NCBI GenBank assembly: GCA_023213315.1 | Contig: JAKCPI010002620.1 | Location: 1-64,000 of the forward strand | Direction of reading: 5' to 3' | DNA length: 64,000 bases | Origin: Euborellia annulipes | Taxonomy: Eukaryota; Arthropoda; Insecta; Dermaptera; Anisolabididae | Shown here: piece by piece, positions 10,446-20,414 of the stretch | Numbering within the stretch: the first letter of the stretch is position 1 | How the letters are laid out: each line of letters begins with the position of its first letter | Notes under the pieces: model-generated | The model's input: only the letters and a program-made list of their open reading frames with translations | Databases searched by the model: none | What the model was told of the DNA's origin: nothing | Translations under genes and position numbers: made by a program

Positions 10446-10780
10446 AAAAAATATGGGGATTGACTTCCCCGAGACTTTCTCGTATATTCTTTTGGAATTA
10501 TGTCTATGTGTGTGTGTGAACACGATTGCTTAAAAACCAAAGCAGCTAGATAGATGAAATTTGGTATATACTCTTTGCACTAAAATTGTAGATTTCTATC
10601 AACTTTTGGAGTAAATACCGCACTTGCAAGTAGAACTTTACCTTATAAGTTTTTTCAGAAATTTTGTAATTTTCAATTTTTTTTTGCTATATTATGATAA
10701 AATACTCAATTTTAAAAGTTTTTATTCTTTGACATTTTTCCGAAAACTGAATAGTTTTTGAAATAATCACAGAAGGATAC
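10446..10780 (+). repeat. RB repeat, plus copy
   Basis: From ggggattgacttccccgaga through tgaacacgattgcttaaaaa and aacttttggagtaaata to tttttgaaataatcacagaa. A closely similar copy lies inverted at 12570-12915, and a fragment at about 21605-21665. Confidence 0.75.
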
Positions 10781-10835
10781 AAGGGGGGGGGGGGGGGTAA
10801 TTACCCCCCCCACCGGAGATTTGAAAAAATCAAAC

Positions 10836-11083
10836 ACTTTTTTTCTCATTCACACTCACACTCACTCATACATTCACACAGTCTTTTCGGCAACTCAGGC
10901 CCATAAGACTTTTACGATATCCGTTATAGAGATTAATATACATATTAGAGGTCCAGGCATTTCTATTTAAGCCATTTGGTATCTAAGTGGCTTAAATAAA
11001 ATCATCGGACTGCCTGGGGTCCGAACCCGCGACGTTTGGTATACGAGGTTAGCACGCTAACCTCTACACCAAGCCCGAGGGCA
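10836..11083 (-). repeat. tRNA-derived SINE, near full-length
   Basis: Reverse orientation: tail, tttcggcaactcaggcc, then gtccgaacccgcgacgtttg, and the A-box region cgctaacctctacaccaagc. Its head abuts a second, plus-strand SINE head at 11104. Confidence 0.82.
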
Positions 11084-11103
11084 AAATTAATACTAATACT
11101 ATT

Positions 11104-11185
11104 AAGCTTGGTGTAGGGTTTAGCGTGCTAACCTCGTATACCAAACGTCGCGGGTTCGGATCCCAGGCAGTTTCCCCGGGGTCCA
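11104..11185 (+). repeat. tRNA-derived SINE head fragment
   Basis: aagcttggtgtagggtttag (A-box region) to cgcgggttcggatcccag (B-box region). It breaks off at ttccccggggtcc. Confidence 0.7.
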
Positions 11186-11661
11186 AACCCTACTTGCGAC
11201 CAACACACCAGATCTTTTATTACGTAATTTCTAGAGGCATAACGAGTGGTTGAATGAGGGGGGGGAGGGGGCTGATCAGAACTCAGCTAGGGATTCACCC
11301 TACGTAAGAATTTGATATTAATTTGTATCAAGAGTTACGTTGAAATTTTTAGACCTTCAGTGTAAAGGAGGCCCGTGCCTCAAAATTCTTCGAACTCCAC
11401 TGTGATATATGAATGAATTTGAAATCTTTGAATTCTCTTGATAGTTGAAGTGTTTACCGCCAGATGGAAGCACTAATCAAGTTCTAGGCGAGAAAATAGT
11501 TGACGAGGTCTACTCCAGATAGCGCGCACGAATTGAATAAATTTCCCTATTCATCCTAATGAATGATGAAAACGAAGAAAAAAAAGAAGCAAGAGGCAAA
11601 ATATAAATTCCATTCAATTTATTAGCAATAATTTTCAGAAGAAATTAAATGACATTTCATA
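11186..11661. other. no recognised feature
   Basis: Mixed-composition sequence with a G-run at about 11260. No gene or clear repeat seen. Confidence 0.2.
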
Positions 11662-11669
11662 TTTCTGTT

Positions 11670-11966
11670 CATGGGCGTACCCAGCGAGGGGCAGGGGGGC
11701 AGCTGCCCCCCCCCTAGAAGCAAAAAAAAAATTAAATGTTTATAAAGTGATGAAACGAAACAAAATGGGTGGATGGCGACGGGGAATGATTTTTTTTGTT
11801 AGTATTTGAGGGTTTTTAGGCCTTTAATTCGAAGGCTTTTCCCCTCTATATAAAAAATAGCTATGTCACAATCTGGACGACCATGATCTGCCCCCCCCTC
11901 CCCCGGACGACCATGATCTGGCCATGCCCCCCCCCCCCCCAGGATTTGATTCTGGGTACGCCCATG
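11670..11966. mobile_element. hAT-type non-autonomous element, 297 bp
   Basis: Ends CATGGGCGTACCCAG and CTGGGTACGCCCATG are perfect 15-bp inverted repeats. Exact 8-bp target duplication TTTCTGTT at 11662-11669 and 11967-11974. Long C/G runs lie just inside the ends. Confidence 0.9.
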
Positions 11967-12084
11967 TTTCTGTTTGCTTAAAATTATTTTCTGGAAAACA
12001 TTTATAACTAGAGACCGGATTTTAATGTGGTTAGCAACTGCTTTCTCCATAACCTCTCCGATTTGTCCCAGCATACTTCTACTA

Positions 12085-12476
12085 CGGGAAAGTATTGGAT
12101 TCATGTCAAAAATTCGATGTCGAGATTTTGATGGATATACACGTTTTGAGGCTCCCTGAATCCAAAAAAGTGTCTTTCGTGACATGGTCTGTCTGTCTGT
12201 CTGTGTGTGTGTTCAATTTTAAGCATGAAGGAATGAATTAGGAGGTTGAAATTTTATATTTAAGTTAGGCACACCCTTAGGGCGTGAAAATAAGCTTTTA
12301 ATCAAAATCGGCCAAAGAGTACTAATACTTTACTGAACTTGTTTTTCAGTTTATTTTGATTTTCTCAAAATTCGGTCCAACGATTTTTTTTTTAATTCAA
12401 AAATCAATTATTTTTTAGGGCTTTGGTATGAATTGGCGAAAACAAAATCTGGTGTGACTGTTGCACAGCTCGTACC
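12085..12476 (+). repeat. RA repeat, 5' half with truncated 3' part
   Basis: gggaaagtattggattcatg to aaaaatcaattattttttag, then directly to a partial hairpin arm aaatctggtgtgactgttgc. Confidence 0.75.
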
Positions 12477-12569
12477 TTTAGTTTTGTTTCACAATTTCAT
12501 TTGTTTATATTTACCCTTTTTTTAATGACCATTGTATGATTTTGTTTTGATTTTTCTTTCCAAAATTAA

Positions 12570-12915
12570 CGAAAATTTTCTTTTTCTTCTGTGATTATTT
12601 CAAAAACTGTTCAGTTTTCGGGAAAATATCAAAGAATAAAAACTTTTTAAAATAGAGTATTTTATCATAATATAACAAAGAAATTGAAAATTTCAAAATT
12701 TTGGAAAAAACTTTTTAAGTAAAGTACTACTTCCAAGTGACTTATTTACTCCAAAAGTTGATAGAAATCTAAAATTTTAGTGTAAGGAACATATACCAAA
12801 TTTCATCGATCTAGCTGCTTTGGTTTTTAAGCAATCGTGTTCACACACACACCCAGACGTAATTCCAAAAGAATATACGAGAAAGTCTCGGGGAAGTCAA
12901 TCCCCATATTTTTCA
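12570..12915 (-). repeat. RB repeat, minus copy
   Basis: Inverted relative of 10446-10780, ending in tctcggggaagtcaatcccc. The two copies face each other across about 1.8 kb. Confidence 0.75.
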
Positions 12916-12919
12916 AGAT

Positions 12920-13160
12920 ATAAAAAAACACTCACACTCACACACACATACACACAGTCTTTTCCCACAACTCAGGCCATATAAGACTTTGACGATAACC
13001 GTTATTGATAAATATACATATATGGGGTCCAGGCATTCTTATTTAAGCCATTTGGTATCCAAGTGGCTTAAATAAAATCATCGGACTGCCTGGGATCCGA
13101 ACTCCTGACCCTTGGCTTAGAAGGCCAGCACGCTAGCCACTAGACCAAGCCCGAGCCCTA
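12920..13160 (-). repeat. tRNA-derived SINE, variant head
   Basis: Reverse orientation, with the usual tail and tcggactgcctgggatccga. The head reads, on the minus strand, gtgctggccttctaagccaa. The anticodon-loop equivalent carries TCT rather than the CGT of most copies. Confidence 0.8.
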
Positions 13161-13162
13161 CT

Positions 13163-13305
13163 TATAAATTTCATAACATCTTCTAATATGATATATCGAC
13201 GGAAGCTATAGATACGTATGTCGACACAAAAAATCTGATGTGACAAGCACAGAACACAACTTTCAATTACCGAAAGAACGAGCTGTCACACCAGATTTTT
13301 TCAAA
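13163..13305 (+). repeat. RA repeat, 3' end
   Basis: acttataaatttcataacat through tgtcgacacaaaaaatctga to gagctgtcacaccagatttt. The hairpin arm is partly deleted. Confidence 0.7.
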
Positions 13306-13637
13306 TCTAGACGCTCAAAATAGCGTAACTTTTTGTTACATACTACGGGAGGGGATAGAACAATTTGAACCTTTTTTTGGAGTCTTGATCTATTTGCGCT
13401 GAAGACTTTTAACGGACACGTAACGTAACGCTAGCGCTGTAACGCTAGCACCGCGACCCTCGCCTAAAATTGGAATAAGCAAAGGGAAGGGCGGATTTGG
13501 ATCCAAGGGGTGGGTGGGCAATGCAGGCATTTCTGCTTGATGCGCATGGGCGTAACTAGAGAATCTGGCTGGGGGGGGCCATGGGACCAGCCATCCTCGC
13601 TGGGGGGGGGGCATGAGACCAGATAACCTCGGTGGGC

Positions 13638-15621
13638 GAGTCATTCCACGTCAAATCGATACACTTTTTAACCTCACCATCTCAGATTATAGAGAAAAAT
13701 TAATTAAAACAACCCTTGCGTTAGTTTTTTGTCATAATTGGGAAAAATTACACAGGCTAACAGAGATTTTGGTACCGAGGGTATTTTGAGCTGATCTCCG
13801 AGTATATGCGACGTCCTTTTTCCAAAAATGTCGTCCGTTTTGCTCGAATAGCTCTAGTTTTAGAGATATAGAGAATATAACGTTTTAATTGAAATTCTGC
13901 TCTAAAGTGGCTTTTATTTTGAGTTTTCTAGATTTTTTTTATGGTGTTTTCTCTTAAAAATATACAGGTAGCTAAGATACATAGAAAATCTAGAGATTCT
14001 GCCCAATCAGAAGTGATTTAGTGGTGCAAAACACGGCTAAAAATTGAAAAAAATTCAATTTTTCCAGCCATCATTCATTCGTGCAAATCGGTTAATTATT
14101 AACGAAATTATAAACAAAATAGTTAATCTACAAATCAAAGATAAGAAAATTTTATGATTAAGATGTTGTTTTGCTTAGAAGAATTCTTGGGTGTAGTGAT
14201 AGCGCTGAAATAACAAGTTTATAATTTCTTTAATAATTAACCGATTTGCACAAAGGAATGATTTCTGGAAAGCTAAAGAGTTACAGAATATCGTACATAT
14301 ATGTTTTTTGCATTCAGAGATGTTAAAAAAATTTTAGGGTTGTCTAAAGTTAAGAAAAACTGGAAAAATTGAATTTTTTTAAACTTTTAGCCGTGTTTTG
14401 CACCACTAAATCACTTCTGATTGGGCAGAATCTCTAGATTTTCTATGTATCTTAGCTACCTGTATATTTTTAAGAGAAAACACCATAAAAAAATCTAGAA
14501 AACTCAAAATAAGAGCTGCTTTAGGGCAGAATTTCTATTAAAACGTTATATTCTCTATATCTCTAAAACTAGAGATATTCGAGCAAAACTGACGACATTT
14601 TTGGAAAAAGGACGTCGCATATACTCGGAGATCAGCTCAAAATACCCCCGGTGCCAAAATCACTGTTAGCCTGTGAAGAGGCGTACAGAGGCAGTTGGGG
14701 GCCTGGGGCGGCACTAGAAGAAAGGGGGCCTTACATTGAATTTTTTTTTGGGGGGTGCTCATCTTTAAATATCCTTCTCCTCAATACACAAAAATATTTT
14801 TAAAATACCGTATATCCCTGAACCCCAAGGCCCCGGGGCCTCTCAAAGAGAAATTTTTTTTTTTTTTCTAAATTTTTCCGTTTTTACTTGAGCCCTGAGG
14901 CCCCGGGGCCCCTCAAAGAGAAATTTTCATTAAATTTTCTGTTTTTTTAATCAAAATTTTCCCATTTTTACTTGACTCTGAGGGCCCCGGGGCCTCTCAA
15001 AGGGAAATATTTATTTTTTTTTTAATATATATATGAGGGCCTATGCCGGCTCGGGGCCTGCGGCGGACTTCCCCCGCCCCCCCCCCCCTCGGTACGCCAC
15101 TGAGCCTGTGTAATTTTTCCCAATTATGAAAAAACTAACGCAAGGGTTGTTTTAATTAATTTTTCTATGATCCCATCATGATCCCTCGATGAGGCTTATA
15201 TTATCTTTTAACCTTTAAGCAAGGACCATTTTAGAATTTTTTCAAAATTTTCGAAGGGGTACTTTTTGAGAAAAATTAATTTAAATTTTTGATTTTGAAA
15301 TTAAAATTTTTTTTTATTACCGCCCCAGGTGTGTTGAATATCATTGGAAAGGGCGCCTGAAAAGCTGTAAAATGACACCTCATTCATCTCTCTATCTCAT
15401 CTCTAAGAGATTTTATAGCAATTTAAATAGATGTGGTTAGGTCGATTTTTTGCCATTTTTGACAACTTTAACCCGCCATATTTCTTAAACGAGTTGAGAT
15501 ATCAAGTTGAAATTGGGGCTTTTTCTTAGTCACTATTGACTCTACCTATGACCCAAATTTCATACAAATCTGAGATGGTGATGTTAAAAAGTCTATCGAT
15601 TTGACGTGGAAAGAATGACTC
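13638..15621. mobile_element. palindromic element inserted in the outer hAT element
   Basis: Ends GAGTCATTCCACGTCAAATC and its inverted counterpart (ttgacgtggaaagaatgactc, with a 3-nt difference). A 4-bp GGGC flanks both sides (13634-13637, 15622-15625). The interior is a long imperfect palindrome: 13690-14110 pairs with 14225-14670 plus 15111-15165. The right arm is split by the hAT element 14676-15102. No transposase frame seen, so I leave the superfamily open. Confidence 0.75.
14676..15102. mobile_element. innermost hAT-type element, 427 bp
   Basis: Exact 8-bp duplication AGCCTGTG at 14668-14675 and 15103-15110. The right end reads (inverted) CAGTGGCGTACCGAGG. The left end AAGAGGCGTACAGAGG is a mutated match. 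Removing it and one duplication restores the palindrome arm around gttagcctgtgtaatttttc, the complement of the left arm. Confidence 0.85.
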
Positions 15622-15749
15622 GGGCCTGGAAAGCCCCCATATTTTCTCAATTTTTCTTGGGGCAAAGATCTTTCTGGGGGGGGGGCCACGAGCCTTCTGG
15701 GGGGGGCAGGCCCCCCCCGGGACCCCCTAGTTACGCCCATGTTGATGCG

Positions 15750-16020
15750 TAGTGTATGCACAAACACCCTGTTCAAGTTGTTCTACACAGAGAGAGAGAA
15801 CGATGACCGACCTTTGAAAGCCGAAGAGGTTAATGACTTTGACGCCTCACTTTGTATGTTGCGACATCCGAGAGAGAAGAAAGAATCTCTCTCCCTTGAG
15901 AATGCCTCGTAATCCCCGAGAGAGAGAGAAAATCTCAAGACCTCCTCGACCATCGTCTCCATTAACAGCAGGGGGGAGGGGGGGGCGCTAAAAAGGTATT
16001 GCGCTCCGGGCAATTTCATA
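15750..16020. other. purine/pyrimidine-rich unique sequence
   Basis: Several GAGAGA tracts and a G-run at about 15970. The open frames here are low-complexity and unsupported. Confidence 0.2.
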
Positions 16021-16116
16021 AATAAAATGTATATTCTCATTTTGCATGGTGTGACAAGCAGAGAACACCGCTTTCAATTATCGAAGTTGTGTGCTGTGGC
16101 CAGTCACACCAAATCT
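16021..16116 (+). repeat. RA repeat, deleted 3' end
   Basis: aaatgtatattctcattttg is joined directly to tggtgtgacaagcagagaac and the second hairpin arm gccagtcacaccaaatc. Confidence 0.6.
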
Positions 16117-16471
16117 TTCAATTCCCTCTCAACTGGGATTTTCCCTTAATCCGTCCATTCAAACGAATTCGATTAAATTGACTCTAACTATTCTTTTAAC
16201 CCTTTTCGGTTCGGGCCTTTTCTTAATTATTAGAAGACAATTACTATTATTAATAGGCGCCCCCTGGACCCCCCCCCCCAAAAGCCCGCCTGAGACGGAC
16301 CCTCGCCTTTCCTTAAATATGAACAAGCCCTCGGGGCTTGGTGTAGAGGTTAGCGTGCTAACCTCATATACCAAACGTCGCGGGTTCGGACCCCAGGCAG
16401 TCCGATGATTTTATTTAAGCCAATTGGTTTAAATAAGAATGCCTGGAAATTAAATAAATATAATTATTTAT

Positions 16472-16732
16472 TGAGGTTGTGTTTATATGTGGGGTTTCAC
16501 TGGGTTATGTGAGTAAAAACAAAAGTTTATATTATACTCGATATATTTCGGGATATTATCCCATCTTCAAGAGTTACAAACGACTGACTGTGGGAGTGAA
16601 AAATACAATATTTTATGGTAAGGAAAAGTGGAGGGGGGAGTTTACTCACATAACCCAGTGAAACCCCACATATAAACACAACCTCAGTTTAAAATGTTTC
16701 ACCTAAAACCTACACCGCAATCTCTAAACTTA
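16472..16732. mobile_element. 261-bp element with long TIR and a hammerhead-like core, nested in a SINE
   Basis: It begins TGAGGTTGTGTTTATATGTG, whose inverted copy is at about 16640-16686 (roughly 45 bp with no clear mismatch). A 12-bp direct repeat ATAATTATTTAT flanks the insert (16460-16471, 16733-16744). Between the inverted repeats lies a hammerhead-like motif on the minus strand. The long target duplication argues for a retroposed rather than cut-and-paste element. Confidence 0.65.
16541..16575 (-). ncRNA. hammerhead-ribozyme-like core, one core substitution
   Basis: Minus strand: TTGAAGA (first core C changed to T), T, stem II GGGAT-AAT-ATCCC (5 bp), GAAA, then TAT, so GAA-ATAT-A. The ACGT of other copies is replaced by ATAT, which is also self-complementary. 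Confidence 0.4.
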
Positions 16733-16839
16733 ATAATTATTTATACAACGGTTATCGTAAAAGTCTTAAATGGCCTAAGTAGCCGAAAAGACTGTGTGAA
16801 TGTGAGTGTGAGTGTGAGTGTTAAAAAAAAATTATTATT

Positions 16840-17035
16840 ACTCCAGCGCCTGCTTGAGGATTTGTTTACATCCATAGAATAGATATAAATGCAAAGAATA
16901 CATAAATATTTTTCTATACATTTCCATACAACTTTAAGAATTGCCCATTGGCCACTGGCTGAAAAAAAAAAAAAACTTTAAGAATTGATAACTCAAAAAG
17001 TTATAGGAATTTCGGGATCCGAGTATTTTTCTCAT
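16840..17035 (-). repeat. fragment related to the Helitron interior at 60400-60530
   Basis: Shares cgcctgcttgaggatttgtt, aaatatttttctatacattt and aagttataggaatttcggga (inverted) with the interior of the 60240-60828 element. Confidence 0.6.
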
Positions 17036-17336
17036 TTCTTTGTGTCCGATTATCTTTCGATTATGTTCTTATCAATTTGTTCATTTCCCTTTTGACAGCG
17101 TGTCGGTGTTTTTCTGATGTCTTTTTCAATCCTGAACGTTTCGGTTCCGCGGAGGTGTCGTTCGCTGGGTGTCCTGACTTCAATTTATTCCTTAATGGAA
17201 TTTTATTGTCATAAAGTCAATAAGGACGACTTAAGTTTAGGCCTACTTTTTTTTCCTTTCTCGGTTGTATTTATCAGCTCTGAAATCTTTTACAAATCGA
17301 TTTTGGTTGAGATAACTTCAGCAAGAATATCATAAC
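17036..17336. other. unique sequence with a decayed ccgaaacgt motif
   Basis: At 17140-17165 the minus strand reads GGAACCGAAACGTTC, the right half of a hammerhead-like core, but the CTGANGA half is absent. No gene recognised. Confidence 0.25.
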
Positions 17337-17720
17337 AATCTGGTGTGACTGGTCACGGTCGAGATATGTTTTGTTTCCCTTAGCAAATTAGTTCCAAACT
17401 TGCATTTTAAATGTTGGCTGCTTGAAATAAATAAACTAAGGTTATTTTTCAAAATTTCAAATCTGAAAAAGTACCTCAGTCAAATACTTTGGCCGATTTT
17501 GTTTAAAAGCTTATTTTCCCGTCTCAGGGGAGTGTCTAACTTAGAAATAAAATTTCAACCACCTAGCTCGAGTCTTTCATGCTTTAAATTCAACCATGTT
17601 GCCAAAAGCACTTGTTTAGACTCCGGGGCCTCAAAATCTCGACATCGAATTTTAGAGATGAATCCAATACTTTCTCTCTCTATATATTAACATATACATA
17701 TAGGTAAGAGAAAGTAAAAA
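17337..17720 (-). repeat. RA repeat, subfamily 2
   Basis: Usual 5' hairpin (tactttctctctctatatat...gagaaagta) and body, but near the 3' end it carries caaacttgcattttaaatgt and gcttgaaataaa. That variant segment is shared only with 23990-24110. Confidence 0.7.
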
Positions 17721-17869
17721 TAAATATAAGAATAAATACGATGGAGTGTGTCGCCATTTTGCCCATCAACCAAGCAGGGTGGGCAGGTAATCGTAAAAAA
17801 AATAGAAATTGCACTGAGGCTGCCAAAATGCGTTTTGAGTTCCCCTGAATCCAATTAAATAGTTTTTGG

Positions 17870-17950
17870 AATGATGTGCAGTGCCCGATTTACACAACTA
17901 GAGGCCCTATTACCTGTGCGGCCCCCTTCCTAACGGGAGGGGGCATCCGG
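17870..17950 (+). repeat. hAT-type end fragment
   Basis: GCAGTGCCCGATTTACACAA then ctagaggccc resembles the CAGTGCCGGATTTACC end at 18489. No partner end found. Confidence 0.35.
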
Positions 17951-18069
17951 AAAATTTTTTTAAAACTAGGTACCAGGAGATTGATTTTAACTCTATTTCA
18001 GCCCTTAAAATGTGATGAAATTTTACCTTTCTTTGTTACCAGAAAAAATTGGAATATATAATTAAAAAA

Positions 18070-18485
18070 AAAAAAAAAATCTGGTGTCCACATGTATTTA
18101 GTTTCCGACAGTACGGTACATTCGATTTTCAAGATGTAAAATTTATAAGTATGGCAAAATATTTATATTTTGTTACCATGGCAACCATTTCTCCTATCTT
18201 TTCTATGGAGAACAAGAGTAAAGTGGTTTTCAGAAGATTTCAATCACAAAATGAGAATATACATTTTATTGAAGATCTAAAAAATAATTGATTTTTGAAT
18301 TAAAAAAAAATCGTTGGACCGAATTTTGAGAAAATCAAAATAAACTGAAAAAGTGCATCAGTAAAGTACTAGTACTCTTTGGCCGATTTTGTTCAAAAGC
18401 TTGGTGTCACGTCTCAGGGGGGTGCCTAACTTAAATATACAATTTCAACCTCCTAGCTCTTTTCGTTCTTGAGATATTTTGTTCA
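18070..18485 (-). repeat. RA repeat, 3' two-thirds
   Basis: Inverted orientation: aatctggtgtccacatgtat, gttaccatggcaaccatttc, agtaaagtactagtactctt, to cttgagatattttgttcaca, then directly a hAT-type end (cagtgccggatttaccacta). Confidence 0.75.
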
Positions 18486-18488
18486 CAG

Positions 18489-18634
18489 ACACAGTGCCGG
18501 ATTTACCACTAGGCCGAGGGCTAGAGGGAGCAGCAAACTTCAGTATTTTTTTACTTTCTCTTACCTATGTATATATATAATATATATATCTATATATATA
18601 TTACATATATACATAGGTAAGAGAAATATATATA
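18489..18634. repeat. outer left arm: hAT-type end plus RA 5' hairpin
   Basis: cagtgccggatttaccacta and ggctagagggagcagcaaac, then tactttctcttacctatgta with a (TA)-rich palindrome. The same block occurs inverted at 20220-20310, flanking the palindromic mariner element on its other side. Confidence 0.7.
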
Positions 18635-20201
18635 CCGGGTGGGCCATTAGTGCGTGGACGGAAGATTGTGGGCTTATTAACGGACATTTTTAAAGTTTGT
18701 TGATCGTATATAATGTGGGGCCTTTAGGGCTACAAATTAAAAATATTTTTGTTCCAATTGCACTTTTTATACAGGGTGACCCATATCAAAGTTATGTTTT
18801 TTTAAATGGAACGCCCTGTATATTATTGCATATTTGGATTCAACGGCCAATTTTAGTATGACTTTATGTCATGCAATGTATTCCAAACCAAACCGTTTAG
18901 CCGCAAATCGGGTTTTTGTGAAAAAACTGCTGTCTGAAAAAAATTGAATATCGCGCGAACCATAAGACTTAGGGGACTGTTCTTTTGTGAGGTTACTAAT
19001 CATGAAATGTACTAATGGAGGCCAGATGGGTAACCCGGAATTATTCTTATGTTGGGAGATATGGCCATGCCAATTTGGAAAATTTCAAACATGGATAACT
19101 TCATTTTTTCAAATGGAACATGCTACTTTTTTTATGCCATGGGACGTGAAATTTAATTATCTTTCTAATGACATAAGGTTGTCTATATCTATCTTTGGTA
19201 GTTTTCTTTTTATTCCAAAATATCTGATAACGAAAAAAAAAATACATTTCTTATAGACAAAACCATTTTAAAAAACAATCCAAATGCAAACAAAATTGTA
19301 ATAAATGGAAAAGATATGCTAAATATTCGAAAATGTATTTAAATTTCCCTTAAAATCATTTATTTGAACTCCTAGAAGAAGCTCCGCTTGCTAAAATTGG
19401 GGTATGATTTTTCAACAAGATGGCGCACCTCCTAACCTGAACATAACCCTAATTTCTTTTTCGAGAAGTTCAAACAAATGATTTTAAGGGAAATTTAAAT
19501 ACATTTTCGAATATTTAGCATATCTTTTCCATTTATTACAATTTTGTTTGCATTTGGATTGTTTTTTAAAATGGTTTTGTCTATAAGAAATGTATTTTTT
19601 TTTCGTTATCAGATATTTTGGAATAAAAAGAAAACTACCAAAGATAGATATAGACAACCTTATGTCAGTAGAAAGATAATTGAATTTCACGTCCCATGGC
19701 ATAAAAAAAGTAGCATGTTCCATTTGAAAAAATGAAGTTATCCATGTTTGAAATTTTCCAAATTGGCATGGCCATATCTCCCAACATAAGAATAATTCCG
19801 GGTTACCCATCTGGCCTCCATTAGTACATTTCATGATTAGTAACCTCACAAAAGAACAGTCCCCTAAGTCTTATGGTTCGCGCGATATTCAATTTTTTTC
19901 AGACAGCAGTTTTTTCACAAAAACCCGATTTGCGGCTAAACGGTTTGGTTTGGAATACATTGCATGACATAAAGTCATACTAAAATTGGCCGTTGAATCC
20001 AAATATGCAATAATATACAGGGCGTTCCATTTAAAAAAACATAACTTTGATATGGGTCACCCTGTATAAAAAGTGCAATTGGAACAAAAATATTTTTAAT
20101 TTGTAGCCCTAAAGGCCCCACATTATATACGATCAACAAACTTTAAAAATGTACGTTAATAAGCCCACAATCTTCCATCCACGCACTAATGGCCCACCCG
20201 G
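18635..20201. mobile_element. Tc1/mariner-type foldback palindrome, 1567 bp
   Basis: Ends CCGGGTGGGCCATTAGTGCG and its inverse, flanked by TA (18633-18634, 20202-20203). Two arms, 18635-19369 and 19468-20201, are inverted copies with few mismatches. The same 89-residue frame (MRLLIMKCTNGG...) can be read in both arms, differing by an N/T change and a few C-terminal residues. The 98-bp loop encodes I-F-Q-Q-D-G-A-P-P-N at 19407-19436, the signature around the second Asp of Tc1/mariner DDE transposases. The original transposase is otherwise lost. Confidence 0.8.
19370..19467 (+). pseudogene. Tc1/mariner transposase remnant in the palindrome loop
   Basis: 19404-19436 reads MIFQQDGAPPN, preceded by NWG. 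FQQDGAPPH is the highly conserved block with the second catalytic Asp of mariner-like transposases. There is a stop just upstream (TAA before NWG) and nothing else of the enzyme. Confidence 0.7.
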
Positions 20202-20345
20202 TATAGATATATATATTATATATATATACATAGGTAAGAGAAAGTAAAAAAATACTGAAGTTTGCTGCTCCCTCTAGCCCTCGGCCTAGTGGTAAATCCG
20301 GCACTGTGTCTGTGAACAAAATATCTCAAGAACGAAATGAGTTTG
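20202..20345. repeat. outer right arm: RA 5' hairpin plus hAT-type end
   Basis: tacataggtaagagaaagta, gtttgctgctccctctagcc, cctagtggtaaatccggcac and tgtctgtgaacaaaatatct mirror 18460-18580. Outside about 20345 the symmetry stops. Confidence 0.7.
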
Positions 20346-20414
20346 GAGGCACTTTTTCGGTTTTTTTCGATTTTTTCAAAATTTGCTCTAACGATTTTGA
20401 TTAAAATTCAAAAA

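Larger units (their letters stand above)
13545..15741. mobile_element. outer hAT-type element of a three-layer nest
   Basis: Ends CATGGGCGTAACTAG and CTAGTTACGCCCATG are perfect 15-bp inverted repeats, flanked by the exact 8-bp duplication TTGATGCG (13537-13544 and 15742-15749). Only about 93 bp (left) and 116 bp (right) belong to this element. The rest is a later insertion (13638-15621). Confidence 0.88.
16327..16831 (+). repeat. tRNA-derived SINE, plus strand, split by a nested element
   Basis: Head gccctcggggcttggtgtag, B-box region cgcgggttcggacccc, then aagaatgcctgg. It resumes after 16732 with acggttatcgtaaaagtctt, gccgaaaagactgtgtgaat, a (GTGAGT)n tail and A-run. Confidence 0.85.

Noticed and set aside
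11799..12185. Recurrent open frame reading MSRKPLFWIQG... on the strand opposite RA (also 20926, 24916 and 34124)
   Set aside because: It lies wholly inside RA repeats, breaks at different points in each copy and has no recognisable domain. The recurrence is explained by the repeat.
15783..16040. 85-residue Ser-rich open frame on the minus strand
   Set aside because: Low-complexity translation of GAGA tracts without homology features.
16091..16408. 105-residue open frame with hydrophobic stretch (possible mitochondrial insert)
   Set aside because: I could not match it to any mitochondrial protein, and it runs into a SINE head.
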